6,044 nucleotides of DNA from UMGS1307 sp964523005. Its GTDB lineage: Bacteria; Bacillota; Clostridia; Oscillospirales; CAG-382. The position numbers and the translations under genes are program-made. This document shows, in pieces, positions 1 to 6,035 of this stretch; within the stretch, counting starts at the first letter, position 1, and every line of letters starts with the position of its first letter. Below the pieces are notes generated by a model, which saw only the letters and a list, made by a program, of their open reading frames with translations, did no database searches and had not been told where the DNA came from. Location of the stretch: positions 1-6,044 of the forward strand of contig CAZFZL010000094.1 in NCBI GenBank assembly GCA_964523005.1, written 5' to 3'.

Positions 1-324
1 GCTCGCATTTTTCTGACAGGCGCATTGCCGGATGAATCATATGCCGCATATATGCTTGCCACCGCTATGCGGGAATGTTTGATAAACATGATCCGCCACG
101 CGGAAGGCAACGAATTGTATGTCACGATAAATACCGGCAGCGCCGATTCAACCGCTGTGATCACAAACAACGGTATCGCTCCCGTAAAACCGATCACGGA
201 GGGCGGAGGATTAGGCGCTCTGCGTGCCCGTATTGAAAAGGACGGCGGAACTATGACGGTGCAAAGCCTTCCGAGCTTTGTGCTTACAGTTACTGTTCCC
301 CTGAGAGGAAATAATACTATATGA
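1..324 (+). CDS. Sensor histidine kinase, C-terminal ATPase domain (partial at window edge)
   Basis: The reading frame is open from the first base, so the gene begins outside the window; the in-frame TTG at 25 is not a credible start. What remains is the HATPase_c (GHKL) domain of a two-component sensor kinase, which binds ATP and phosphorylates a conserved His located upstream. The N box reads RECLINMIRHAEGN, the form seen in kinases paired with NarL/FixJ regulators (NarX/DesK-like). A Gly-rich lid follows (EGGGLGALRARIEKDGG), then a closing strand ending in TVTVPL. The G1 box reads ITNNGIA where DxGxG is usual, so the adenine-contacting Asp is Asn. I recall similar N-x-G forms in Clostridia kinases, so this may be a subfamily trait. 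The stop overlaps the next start (ATGA), so kinase and regulator are translationally coupled. Sensor input and dimerisation parts are not visible. Confidence 0.9.
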   Translation, partial: ARIFLTGALPDESYAAYMLATAMRECLINMIRHAEGNELYVTINTGSADSTAVITNNGIAPVKPITEGGGLGALRARIEKDGGTMTVQSLPSFVLTVTVPLRGNNTI

Positions 325-947
325 CGAATGTTCTGATCGTTGATGACGAGCGCGTGGTACAGGAGCTTTTTTCACACTACATTGCCGATGCGTCGGATCG
401 CTATCGTTTGACCGCCGCTATTAAGGGCGCAGCCAACGCGGAGCTTTTTTGTGTTCGGGAATGTGTTGAGCTTATTCTGATGGACATATGTACTGCGGAT
501 GATGAAAGCGGTATTGACGCGACTGCGCAGATCAAAAAGAAATATCCAAGGGTTAAAATCATCATCGTGACATCAGCACCGGATTACCGCTTTATAGAAA
601 AAGCCCGTGCTGCAGGCGCGGACAGCTTTTGGTACAAGGAAGTCAGCACCGATGAGCTGCTTAACATTATGGACAGGACGATGGCAGGAGAGCATATTTT
701 CCCCGATGCAACACCCGGCATAAAAATCGGGCTGGCTGACAGCACCGAATTTACGCAAAAGGAGCTTGAGGTGCTGTCATATCTGGTACAGGGGAAAAGT
801 CTGACCGAAATCGCAGATCTGATGGGCGTGGACTATACCACTACAAAGACACACATAAAGCACCTGAAAGAAAAAACAGGAATTCAAAGCATTTCACGCC
901 TTGCGGTTTTAGCAGCACGTACACGATTTATTTTGCCGGAGTATTAA
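321..947 (+). CDS. NarL/FixJ-family DNA-binding response regulator
   Basis: This 208-aa protein is a complete two-component response regulator. The receiver domain (about residues 3-122) has the acidic pair D8-D9, phospho-acceptor D55 in ILMDI, the switch T84 in IIIVTSA, and K106 in FWYKE, so all catalytic positions are present. The output domain (about 144-201) is a LuxR/GerE helix-turn-helix: FTQKELEVLSYLVQGKSLTE begins it, and the recognition helix region is VDYTTTKTHIKHLKEKTG. Length is normal for the family. The ATG overlaps the kinase stop by 4 bp (ATGA), so the pair is almost certainly cognate. The protein should be phosphorylated by the kinase, dimerise and bind inverted or direct repeats at target promoters. 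The target is not known; the palindromic promoter at 1160-1203 is a candidate by proximity only. Confidence 0.95.
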   Translation: MTNVLIVDDERVVQELFSHYIADASDRYRLTAAIKGAANAELFCVRECVELILMDICTADDESGIDATAQIKKKYPRVKIIIVTSAPDYRFIEKARAAGADSFWYKEVSTDELLNIMDRTMAGEHIFPDATPGIKIGLADSTEFTQKELEVLSYLVQGKSLTEIADLMGVDYTTTKTHIKHLKEKTGIQSISRLAVLAARTRFILPEY

Positions 948-1049
948 TCCGGAATGGACTGATGCTGAACAGTCAAATCAATAGACTGATCATTTATACT
1001 GTTTTCACAGTGATATTTAAAAAGAATAGTTTTACTTGTTGTTTTTGAA
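948..1049. other. AT-rich gene-free stretch with small ACTG-type repeats
   Basis: No credible ORF lies here on either strand. GACTGAT occurs twice (957-963 and 984-990), and an inverted repeat ACTGT-TTTC-ACAGT sits at 998-1011. These could be regulator half-sites or chance. There is no clear promoter. Together with the features at 1050-1203, this makes up the roughly 300-bp gap between the regulator gene and the next gene. Confidence 0.4.
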
Positions 1050-1085
1050 AAAGACGGCAGAAGCGGACGCGCTTCTGCCGTCTTT
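1050..1085. terminator. Strong intrinsic terminator hairpin after the two-component operon
   Basis: A perfect 16-bp stem (1050-1065 paired with 1070-1085) encloses a 4-nt loop, GACG. The sequence AAAGACGGCAGAAGCG pairs with its exact complement. On the plus strand only three T residues, all inside the stem, follow directly. A second small hairpin GCTTA-TGTG-TAAGC (1086-1099) and then a T5 run at 1104-1108 come next. Read on the minus strand, the stem runs into TTTTTC, so it could work in both directions. It separates the kinase/regulator unit from the downstream cluster. Confidence 0.85.
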
Positions 1086-1159
1086 GCTTATGTGTAAGCT
1101 GAATTTTTCAGCAAAAGCTCTTGTTCTTTTCCGTTATTTTTTCATTTATTTGTTTTTTC

Positions 1160-1175
1160 TCCTACATATGTAGGA
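1160..1175. promoter_or_regulatory. Perfect 16-bp palindromic operator TCCTACATATGTAGGA
   Basis: The site is an exact palindrome centred between 1167 and 1168. It abuts the predicted -35 position and is centred near -42 relative to a start about 7 bp after the -10 box. That placement suits either an activator contacting RNA polymerase at the -35 or a repressor blocking it. The core TACA-TA-TGTA matches the known operator pattern of BlaI/MecI/CopY winged-helix repressors. The alternative binder is the NarL-type regulator encoded just upstream, although the spacing does not fit the classical NarL 7-2-7 arrangement. Confidence 0.7.
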
Positions 1176-1203
1176 TGTGTAATTTTTGAAAGCCGTGTAT
1201 AAT
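1175..1203 (+). promoter_or_regulatory. Predicted sigma-A promoter with consensus -10 and weak -35
   Basis: A perfect TATAAT lies at 1198-1203. At 17-bp spacing the -35 position (1175-1180) reads ATGTGT, far from TTGACA. A strong -10 with a poor -35 directly beside a perfect palindrome suggests dependence on a bound regulator. Transcription would begin near 1210, giving a leader of about 45 nt before the ATG at 1255. The upstream region 1104-1159 is T-rich. Confidence 0.65.
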
Positions 1204-1254
1204 GAGTGATGTAATAAGGCTATCGAGTACTAATTTGTGAAAGGCGGCGACAAA

Positions 1255-1635
1255 ATGCAGCGTGTAGTGATTGATATGAAAAACTTCGTTCTCGGCGAGG
1301 CGGTGGAAATGGCGCTGCACAACAACGGTGATTTTCAGGTTACAGTGGTGGAGAAGCCGGAGGAAACAGCAAAAAAGGCTTATTCGATAGCAGCCACAGT
1401 GGTACTCATGGAGGTGACAGGGTATCACCCTTACACATTGGAGGAGCGAATTAAAATCCGTGGTGAAATCCACAGGCGGTGTCCGGACTGCAAAATTTCT
1501 CTGATGGTGGACGAAAACTCAGAGAAACGTGCGGCAGAACTGATCAAGCAGGCAAAGAGGGACGGTCTTATCGATCTGTTCATTTACGGCTCCACCTCTG
1601 CCAGCTATCTGGTGGCGCTTCTGGACGCGCTATGA
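1255..1635 (+). CDS. Stand-alone receiver-like protein with Glu at the phospho-acceptor site
   Basis: This 126-aa protein resembles a response-regulator receiver (CheY-like) fold with no output domain. Strand 1 is RVVIDM with only one of the usual two acidic residues (D7). The segment AATVVLMEVTG matches the usual VVLMDV strand but carries E53 in place of the phosphorylated Asp. The strand ISLMVDENSE stands where the Thr/Ser switch would be, and the final segment LFIYGSTSASYLVALL lacks the conserved Lys before Pro. It is therefore probably not a phosphotransfer protein; E53 could mimic a permanently active state. I chose ATG 1255 over the in-frame GTG at 1237 because AAAGGCGG (1240-1247) sits 7 bases before this ATG. 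It is the first gene after the palindromic promoter and 87 bp before the surface-protein gene. Its role is unknown; a protein-protein regulatory role is inferred. Confidence 0.8.
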   Translation: MQRVVIDMKNFVLGEAVEMALHNNGDFQVTVVEKPEETAKKAYSIAATVVLMEVTGYHPYTLEERIKIRGEIHRRCPDCKISLMVDENSEKRAAELIKQAKRDGLIDLFIYGSTSASYLVALLDAL

Positions 1636-1707
1636 AGGACAGTTTATCCTCACGATATGGTTCCACTTGCGTCAATTTGACTGCATTACATAAGTTTTTT
1701 AATAAAC

Positions 1708-1712
1708 GGAGG
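1708..1712 (+). promoter_or_regulatory. Ribosome binding site GGAGG for the large surface protein
   Basis: GGAGG ends 10 bases before the ATG at 1723 and supports that start, which is followed at once by a classic signal peptide. In the 87-bp gap before this gene, TTGACT at 1677-1682 looks like a -35, but its only -10 candidate (TAATAA, 1700-1705) would start the transcript at or beyond this ribosome site, so I do not call a promoter here. Confidence 0.8.
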
Positions 1713-1722
1713 AATTTAAAAC

Positions 1723-4680
1723 ATGAAAAAGACCCGAACAAGATTTTTGAGCATCCTGCTGACCTTGTGCATGGTGCTGGTGCTACTGCCCGCGACGACG
1801 CTCACTGCGTCGGCGGACGCGGCGTCGATAAGGCAGCAGATAAACTCCGGGGTCAGGGACTTCACCGTCATGACCTACGAGGAGCTGGTTACGGTATTCA
1901 AATATTGCGAGGGCGATTACAGCGTCAAGCTCGGCGCCGACCTCAAGGCGGAGCTCGGCGATAACGGTGATACCACCTTCGCCGGGCGGGCAAGGTACGT
2001 GACCTTCGATTTCAACGGCCACACGGTCAGGGTCACAAGAAACGGCAGCGTAGAGGGCAACCATATACTGTTCTGGCTTAAAAACACTGTCAACTTGACC
2101 ATTAAGGACAGCGTGGGCGGCGGCGGACTGTATATGACCGCGCTCAGATCCAAAGAGCATATGTTCTGGCTGAAGGACAACGCCGGTCTGACGCTGGAAA
2201 GCGGGCTGCTCCACTACGAGGTCGCCGACAGCGTCCCGGGCGTAAATGAGGGAAGAGTCGCCGGCAACGTAATCTATCTACAAGGTGAGGGCACGAGTTT
2301 CACTATGCAGGGCGGCACGCTTGAAAGCACGCTGGTCGGGTCCGATTACTACCATGCCATGATTTGGAATACAGGCACCGTATTCATCAACGGCGGCACG
2401 CTGAACAGCGCCTGCCTGGCCATCTGGAGCGGAGGAATGGCCAGCTCCCACCCGAACGCGGAAACGGTTATCAACGGCGGCACCTTCAACTACGTCTATT
2501 ATGCGGTGAAATTATACTCCGGCAAGCTGAAAATTAACGGCGGCGTTTTCAACAATTCCGGAAAATATGGCTACGCGGTGTATATCTACCCCGAATATGC
2601 TGCCACGCCTAAGTCCTCCGATTGGCTGGGCAGCGGCGTCAACGTCTTTATAAACTCAGTCAAGACGACGCTTAAAGAAGATTGCATATCAGTCTTGTCC
2701 GACGTGGCGGGCGGCACGGTGATATTCACCACCGACTCAACGGTTCCGCCGGCAGAGGTAAGCAGCGTGAGCGTCGACCGGTGGGACTACACCCTTCATG
2801 AAAGACAGCTGGACACATTAGTGCGCTGCAACACGACCGGCGTCACGGTAACGGATATCGCCGCCTATTACGGCAAAAAGCAGATCGATTCGTTCTATTT
2901 CGGAGATAAGTACGACCTTTATATCACGGCAAAGTGCGACGAGCGCCACGTCTTTGCGACGGGTGCGGAGATGCTGCTTCAGCCGGATAAAGGCGATATA
3001 ATAAGCAGCAGCTACTGCGTAAGGCTGAGCGACACAGAGATGCGCTTCGTATTTGAGGACATAATGGTAGGTATCAATGATGGCATGGCCGTCTCGAAGG
3101 TGGATCTCTTTATACCCACTCCCGTTGCGGGCGCGACGCCGCCAACTACCATCACCTCCTACAAGAAAAGCATCACGGTTTCAGACGTAGTCTGGTCGCC
3201 CGCAGACAGCGTGTTCAAGGAAGGGACCGACTATACCGTCACGGTAACGATAAGGGCGGCGAGCGGTTATATTCTCCCGCAGACGGTTCGCAAGATCTAC
3301 GAGAAGACCGCGTCGCCGGATGAGCTTGCATTAATTAATAAGTATTTCGACGAGGAGTTTCCGCTCACCGCCACGGTCAACGGCAACGCCGCGACCATCG
3401 ACGCGAGCAAGGCGACCCTGAACGGCACGAAAAACGACGCCGACTACGCCACCGCCGTCGTCTATAAATACACCTTGTCTCCGGCAGTAAAAGCACAGAA
3501 GCCAAGCATTACATCACAGCCCAAGGGCGGAAACTATGCTGTCGGAACAGCAACAGCTCTTTCGGTCAACGCAAGCGTTGCCGACAGCGGAAAGCTCACC
3601 TATCAGTGGTACCGTACAAGCGTGAATGACATTTCCACGATCAGTGCAATATACAGCAGCACGGATGCAAGCTATGGCGCACAAAAAAGCTTTACACCTT
3701 TGCAGGATATAGGCACGACATACTACTGTGTCAAGGTAACTAATACACTCGGTTCATCAAGCGAGTATACATATTCATCGCTTATTCCGGTCACCTATAC
3801 GGAAAGGACAAACGACCCGACCGTAGAAGGTATAGAAATACAAAGCAAGCCGACAAAGCTGACATACACCAAGGGCGAAACTTTGAATACAGCCGGAATG
3901 ACGGTGCGTGTTATTATGAGCGACGGATATAAGAATATCACAAGCGGCTTCAGCTGTTCACCTACAACGCTCAACACTGTCGGAACACAGAGAATAACCG
4001 TAACATACAGCTCCAAGACAACGACATTTGACGTCAAGGTAAACGATATACCGTCGGATATTGTTTTGACGAGCATTGAGGTTCTTGAAATGCCGACAAA
4101 GACAACGTATAAAACGGGCGAAGCCTTCGATCCGAACGGGCTTGTTCTCAAGCTGAATATGACTGACGGTTGGCTTCCCGGCAATAATTATGACGATATG
4201 ACGTTTTCTCCGGCAACATTGAACACCGACGGAACACAGAAAATAACCGTGACTTACAAGGGCAAGACAACGACCATCGACGTCACTGTCACAGGTACAG
4301 CGTCTCATACGCATAGCTACGCCGAGGAGTGGACGAGCGATGAAACAGGTCACTGGCATGAATGCGACTGCGGCGATAAAGCCGATAGCGCAGCGCATAT
4401 CTACGGTGAATGGACGATAACCAAGGACGCGACCGAAACGGAGAACGGCGTTAAGGAGCGTGTCTGCTCCGTCTGTGGTTATAAGCAGTCCGAAAGCATT
4501 CCCATGACAGGAGCGACAAGCACTGCAGAATCTGACACATCAACGATCGAATCAGATATTTCCACGCCCCCAGACAATCCTGCCACTCCATGGTTGTGGT
4601 GGTTCATTATCGCGGCGGTTATCGTTACAGCCGGAATCGTTGTCGTGGTGATAGTTATCAACAAAAAGAAAAAGCAATAA
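1723..4680 (+). CDS. Large secreted, membrane-anchored multidomain surface protein (beta-helix, Ig-like and Big_3-like domains)
   Basis: The 985-aa product has a Sec signal peptide (residues 1-31, predicted cut after ASA). Residues about 90-330 look like a right-handed parallel beta-helix: FDFNGHTV is followed by rungs marked by MQGGTLES (195), INGGTLNS (222), INGGTFNY (250) and INGGVFNN (271), spaced 21-28 residues apart. Residues about 346-449 are unrecognised. Residues 450-592 (VVWSPADSVFKEGTDYTVTV... ATVNGNAA) resemble a module common in Firmicutes surface proteins. Residues 594-696 are an Ig-like domain (LTYQWYR... YYCVKVTN). Residues 701-775 and 782-857 are two Big_3-like Ig domains. 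Residues 862-926 form a His/Cys module (HSY, HWHEC-x-CG, later C-x2-CG). A Ser/Thr/Asp-rich spacer, one membrane helix (957-979) and NKKKKQ end the protein. It should sit on the outer face of the membrane, with binding to host or glycan as an inferred role. No catalytic residues can be named. IPMTG (926-930) is not placed like a sortase signal. Composition changes near 3480. Confidence 0.92.
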   Translation: MKKTRTRFLSILLTLCMVLVLLPATTLTASADAASIRQQINSGVRDFTVMTYEELVTVFKYCEGDYSVKLGADLKAELGDNGDTTFAGRARYVTFDFNGHTVRVTRNGSVEGNHILFWLKNTVNLTIKDSVGGGGLYMTALRSKEHMFWLKDNAGLTLESGLLHYEVADSVPGVNEGRVAGNVIYLQGEGTSFTMQGGTLESTLVGSDYYHAMIWNTGTVFINGGTLNSACLAIWSGGMASSHPNAETVINGGTFNYVYYAVKLYSGKLKINGGVFNNSGKYGYAVYIYPEYAATPKSSDWLGSGVNVFINSVKTTLKEDCISVLSDVAGGTVIFTTDSTVPPAEVSSVSVDRWDYTLHERQLDTLVRCNTTGVTVTDIAAYYGKKQIDSFYFGDKYDLYITAKCDERHVFATGAEMLLQPDKGDIISSSYCVRLSDTEMRFVFEDIMVGINDGMAVSKVDLFIPTPVAGATPPTTITSYKKSITVSDVVWSPADSVFKEGTDYTVTVTIRAASGYILPQTVRKIYEKTASPDELALINKYFDEEFPLTATVNGNAATIDASKATLNGTKNDADYATAVVYKYTLSPAVKAQKPSITSQPKGGNYAVGTATALSVNASVADSGKLTYQWYRTSVNDISTISAIYSSTDASYGAQKSFTPLQDIGTTYYCVKVTNTLGSSSEYTYSSLIPVTYTERTNDPTVEGIEIQSKPTKLTYTKGETLNTAGMTVRVIMSDGYKNITSGFSCSPTTLNTVGTQRITVTYSSKTTTFDVKVNDIPSDIVLTSIEVLEMPTKTTYKTGEAFDPNGLVLKLNMTDGWLPGNNYDDMTFSPATLNTDGTQKITVTYKGKTTTIDVTVTGTASHTHSYAEEWTSDETGHWHECDCGDKADSAAHIYGEWTITKDATETENGVKERVCSVCGYKQSESIPMTGATSTAESDTSTIESDISTPPDNPATPWLWWFIIAAVIVTAGIVVVVIVINKKKKQ
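3967..4290 (+). repeat. Diverged tandem duplication encoding two Big_3-like domains
   Basis: The segments 3967-4041 and 4216-4290, 249 bp apart, encode equivalent ends of the two Ig-like domains (LNTVGTQRITVTY and LNTDGTQKITVTY, each followed by KTTT and a DV strand). By hand count, 57 of 75 aligned bases are identical, including many synonymous positions. That points to an internal duplication rather than independent acquisition. The domain starts (IEIQSKPTKLTYTKGE and IEVLEMPTKTTYKTGE) also align. Confidence 0.75.
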
Positions 4681-4718
4681 GCAGACAAGTTTTATTAATT
4701 GATAAAGGAGTAAGTAAC

Positions 4719-5210
4719 ATGGCAACAATAGTTTTTAACAGTCTACCGGAAGTCATTGATGATTTTAAGGCATTACCGCAGGCAGCAATGGCAACCCCAT
4801 ATGACACAGCGGCAATGGCAATCGTGGCATTCAGCGCTTATCCGAAGGATAAGGAGCAATCACTGCAAATGCTGGAATATCTGCGCGGTCCACGTCCTAT
4901 GAACGGAATGGATAAGCAGTTTATTTCCGACCGTTTCAGAGGAAAAGACTATATCTTGCGTTCGTATTTCACAGGCGCTGTTCCGGGAAATGATTATGAT
5001 CCGGCACAGCCGTATACTGTTGTGCTAAGTGAAAATAAATATTCCTATGAAGTCGCCGGTTGCGCGAAGCTGTTCATTAAGTCCGGCGGCGCTGATAACC
5101 CAAGACCGATTACAATGCGTCAAGCCAAGGACGGCAAATGGTATCTGTGGGAATATTCCAGCATACTGCTTGGTATACGCGAGCCTGAAAGCACAAATCC
5201 GTGGGCATGA
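4719..5210 (+). CDS. Conserved protein of unknown function, DUF6935-like
   Basis: This 163-aa soluble protein has no signal peptide or membrane segment. From memory it resembles the DUF6935 family of Clostridia; the shared-looking features are PYDTAAMAIVAFSAYP (27-42), a MLEYLRGPRPM segment (51-61), RSYFTGAVPGNDYDPAQPYTV (81-101), LFIKSGGADNPRP and a C-terminal WYLWEYSSILLGIR ending in PWA. The family name is a recollection, not a search result. No catalytic motif is evident and no function is assigned. AAAGGAG (4704-4710) lies 8 bases before the ATG, a strong ribosome site, and supports this start rather than upstream in-frame alternatives. It follows the surface-protein gene by 38 bp without a terminator and overlaps the next small gene by 4 bp, so all three are probably co-expressed. 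Confidence 0.8.
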   Translation: MATIVFNSLPEVIDDFKALPQAAMATPYDTAAMAIVAFSAYPKDKEQSLQMLEYLRGPRPMNGMDKQFISDRFRGKDYILRSYFTGAVPGNDYDPAQPYTVVLSENKYSYEVAGCAKLFIKSGGADNPRPITMRQAKDGKWYLWEYSSILLGIREPESTNPWA

Positions 5211-5356
5211 TCTTGAAATATGCTGTTATTGGCTTTCTGATCGTGCTTTCACTCGCCGCGATCGCTGCAGTCTGCATTCTGTTGTATAGGCATTTTGTCG
5301 TTCACCGTATCGCAGACAAGGGCAAAACAGAGAATCCGAATATAAAACCCGAATGA
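5207..5356 (+). CDS. Small single-pass membrane protein (49 aa)
   Basis: The ATG overlaps the previous stop as ATGA, a standard translational coupling arrangement, and no strong ribosome site of its own is seen. The product starts MILKYAVIGFLIVLSLAAIA. It has one hydrophobic helix (about residues 4-27) followed by a basic stretch, YRHFVVHRIADKGK, and a short polar tail ending IKPE. The positive residues after the helix predict an N-out, C-in orientation, or a signal-anchor with a small cytoplasmic tail. There is no lipobox and no AxA cleavage site at a convincing place. The function is unknown. Being coupled to the DUF6935-like gene suggests it may recruit that protein to the membrane, which is inference. 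Very short ORFs can occur by chance, but the overlap, the clean helix and the terminator shortly after support a real gene. Confidence 0.72.
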   Translation: MILKYAVIGFLIVLSLAAIAAVCILLYRHFVVHRIADKGKTENPNIKPE

Positions 5357-5411
5357 AAGGGTGTTTATACACGGTTATCTGTGGCCAAGAACCGCTGTCA
5401 TTACAATAAGA

Positions 5412-5449
5412 AAGAGCCGTTCTTTACCGTAAGGTATTGAACGGTTCTT
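5412..5449. terminator. Intrinsic terminator between convergent genes
   Basis: AAGAGCCGTTC (5412-5422) pairs with GAACGGTTCTT (5439-5449) with a single G-U pair on the plus strand. Inside it, TACC-GTAA-GGTA (5425-5436) forms a nested stem with a GNRA-type tetraloop. The plus-strand tail is GCTTTATAAAA and the minus-strand tail is TCTTATTG, so both T tracts are modest. Its place between convergent genes suggests bidirectional use. An upstream copy AAGAACCG (5387-5394) could pair with CGGTTCTT (5442-5449) as an alternative fold. Confidence 0.75.
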
Positions 5450-5507
5450 GCTTTATAAAATCTGTTGTACATGGCAGGTACATATTCGCCGCAATTACAA
5501 CTACTCG

Positions 5508-6035
5508 TTATTTATGTTCGCCAATGATCTTTTCCATCCAGATCATATTATACCAACGTCCGAACTTATAGCCGCATTTATGAAATTCACCGACCTTCGT
5601 AAAACCCATGTGCGCGTGAAAATCGGCGCTGTTGCTGTTGAGATACTCGTCATCTTTGTCCGGCAAGCCAATACAGGCGTACATATTCAGGATGCCCATA
5701 TTCTTCAGACGCATTTCAAGCGCTTCGTACAGTCTTCTTCCGACACCGGACTTTTGCGCCGTGTGGTCGACATATATCGTAAGCTCACACGAGCGGTCGT
5801 ACGCCGCGCGTCCGACAAACGCATGTGCATAAGCATAGCCAAGCACTTTGCCATCCTTCTTTGCGATCAGATATGGATAGCATGACATGGAGCTTTTCAT
5901 ACGCTGTACAAACTCACAAAGAGTAGGTGTGGTGTATTCAAAAGATATTGCCGTATTTTCTACGTAATACGCATATATTGACAAAATGCTTTCAGCATCT
6001 TCAGGCACAGCTTCTCTGATTATTACATCACACAA
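5508..6035 (-). CDS. GNAT-family N-acetyltransferase, phosphinothricin-acetyltransferase-like
   Basis: The 175-aa product is a complete GNAT enzyme that should transfer acetyl from acetyl-CoA to an amino group. It opens with IREAVPEDAESILSIYAYYV (6-25) and ENTAISFEY, typical of the Pat/Bar/YncA-like group. Next come GYAYAHAFVGRAAYDRSCEL (66-85), the acetyl-CoA pyrophosphate loop QKSGVGRRLYEALE (94-107; Q-x2-G-x-G), NMYACIGLPD (117-126), NSADFHAHMGF (135-145) and the family ending GYKFGRWYNMIWMEK. The substrate may be an amino acid or a toxic analogue; resistance to phosphinothricin itself is not implied. An in-frame stop lies at 6042-6044, so TTG at 6033-6035 is the only standard start near the conserved N-terminus. 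Any ribosome site and promoter fall at or beyond the window edge. It is convergent with, and probably unrelated to, the surface locus. Confidence 0.9.
   Translation of the reverse strand: MCDVIIREAVPEDAESILSIYAYYVENTAISFEYTTPTLCEFVQRMKSSMSCYPYLIAKKDGKVLGYAYAHAFVGRAAYDRSCELTIYVDHTAQKSGVGRRLYEALEMRLKNMGILNMYACIGLPDKDDEYLNSNSADFHAHMGFTKVGEFHKCGYKFGRWYNMIWMEKIIGEHK

Noticed and set aside
1160..1175. The palindrome as a classical NarL 7-2-7 heptamer site
   Set aside because: The TAC and GTA triplets are separated by 4 bp rather than the 10 expected for inverted NarL heptamers, so a NarL-type consensus cannot be claimed.
1237..1254. GTG at 1237 as start of the receiver-like protein
   Set aside because: It lies upstream of and overlaps the Shine-Dalgarno-like AAAGGCGG, which is correctly spaced for the ATG at 1255; the extra residues MKGGDK are not receiver-like.
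1677..1705. TTGACT with TAATAA as a promoter for the large surface protein
   Set aside because: The -10 match is poor and the transcript would start at or beyond the GGAGG ribosome site, leaving no usable leader.
1783..2214. Long minus-strand and alternative-frame ORFs inside the surface-protein gene (also near 1479-1964 and 3795-4398)
   Set aside because: They are overlapped by a strongly supported gene with signal peptide and clear domains, lack ribosome sites, and their translations show no domain features.
4498..4512. IPMTG in the surface protein as a sortase (LPxTG-like) signal
   Set aside because: It is separated from the membrane helix by about 26 polar residues, whereas sortase signals sit directly before the hydrophobic segment. 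Anchoring by the helix and the KKKKQ tail is enough.
5448..5885. Plus-strand ORF opposite the GNAT gene
   Set aside because: It lies antisense to a protein with complete GNAT motifs, begins inside the terminator region and has no recognisable protein features.
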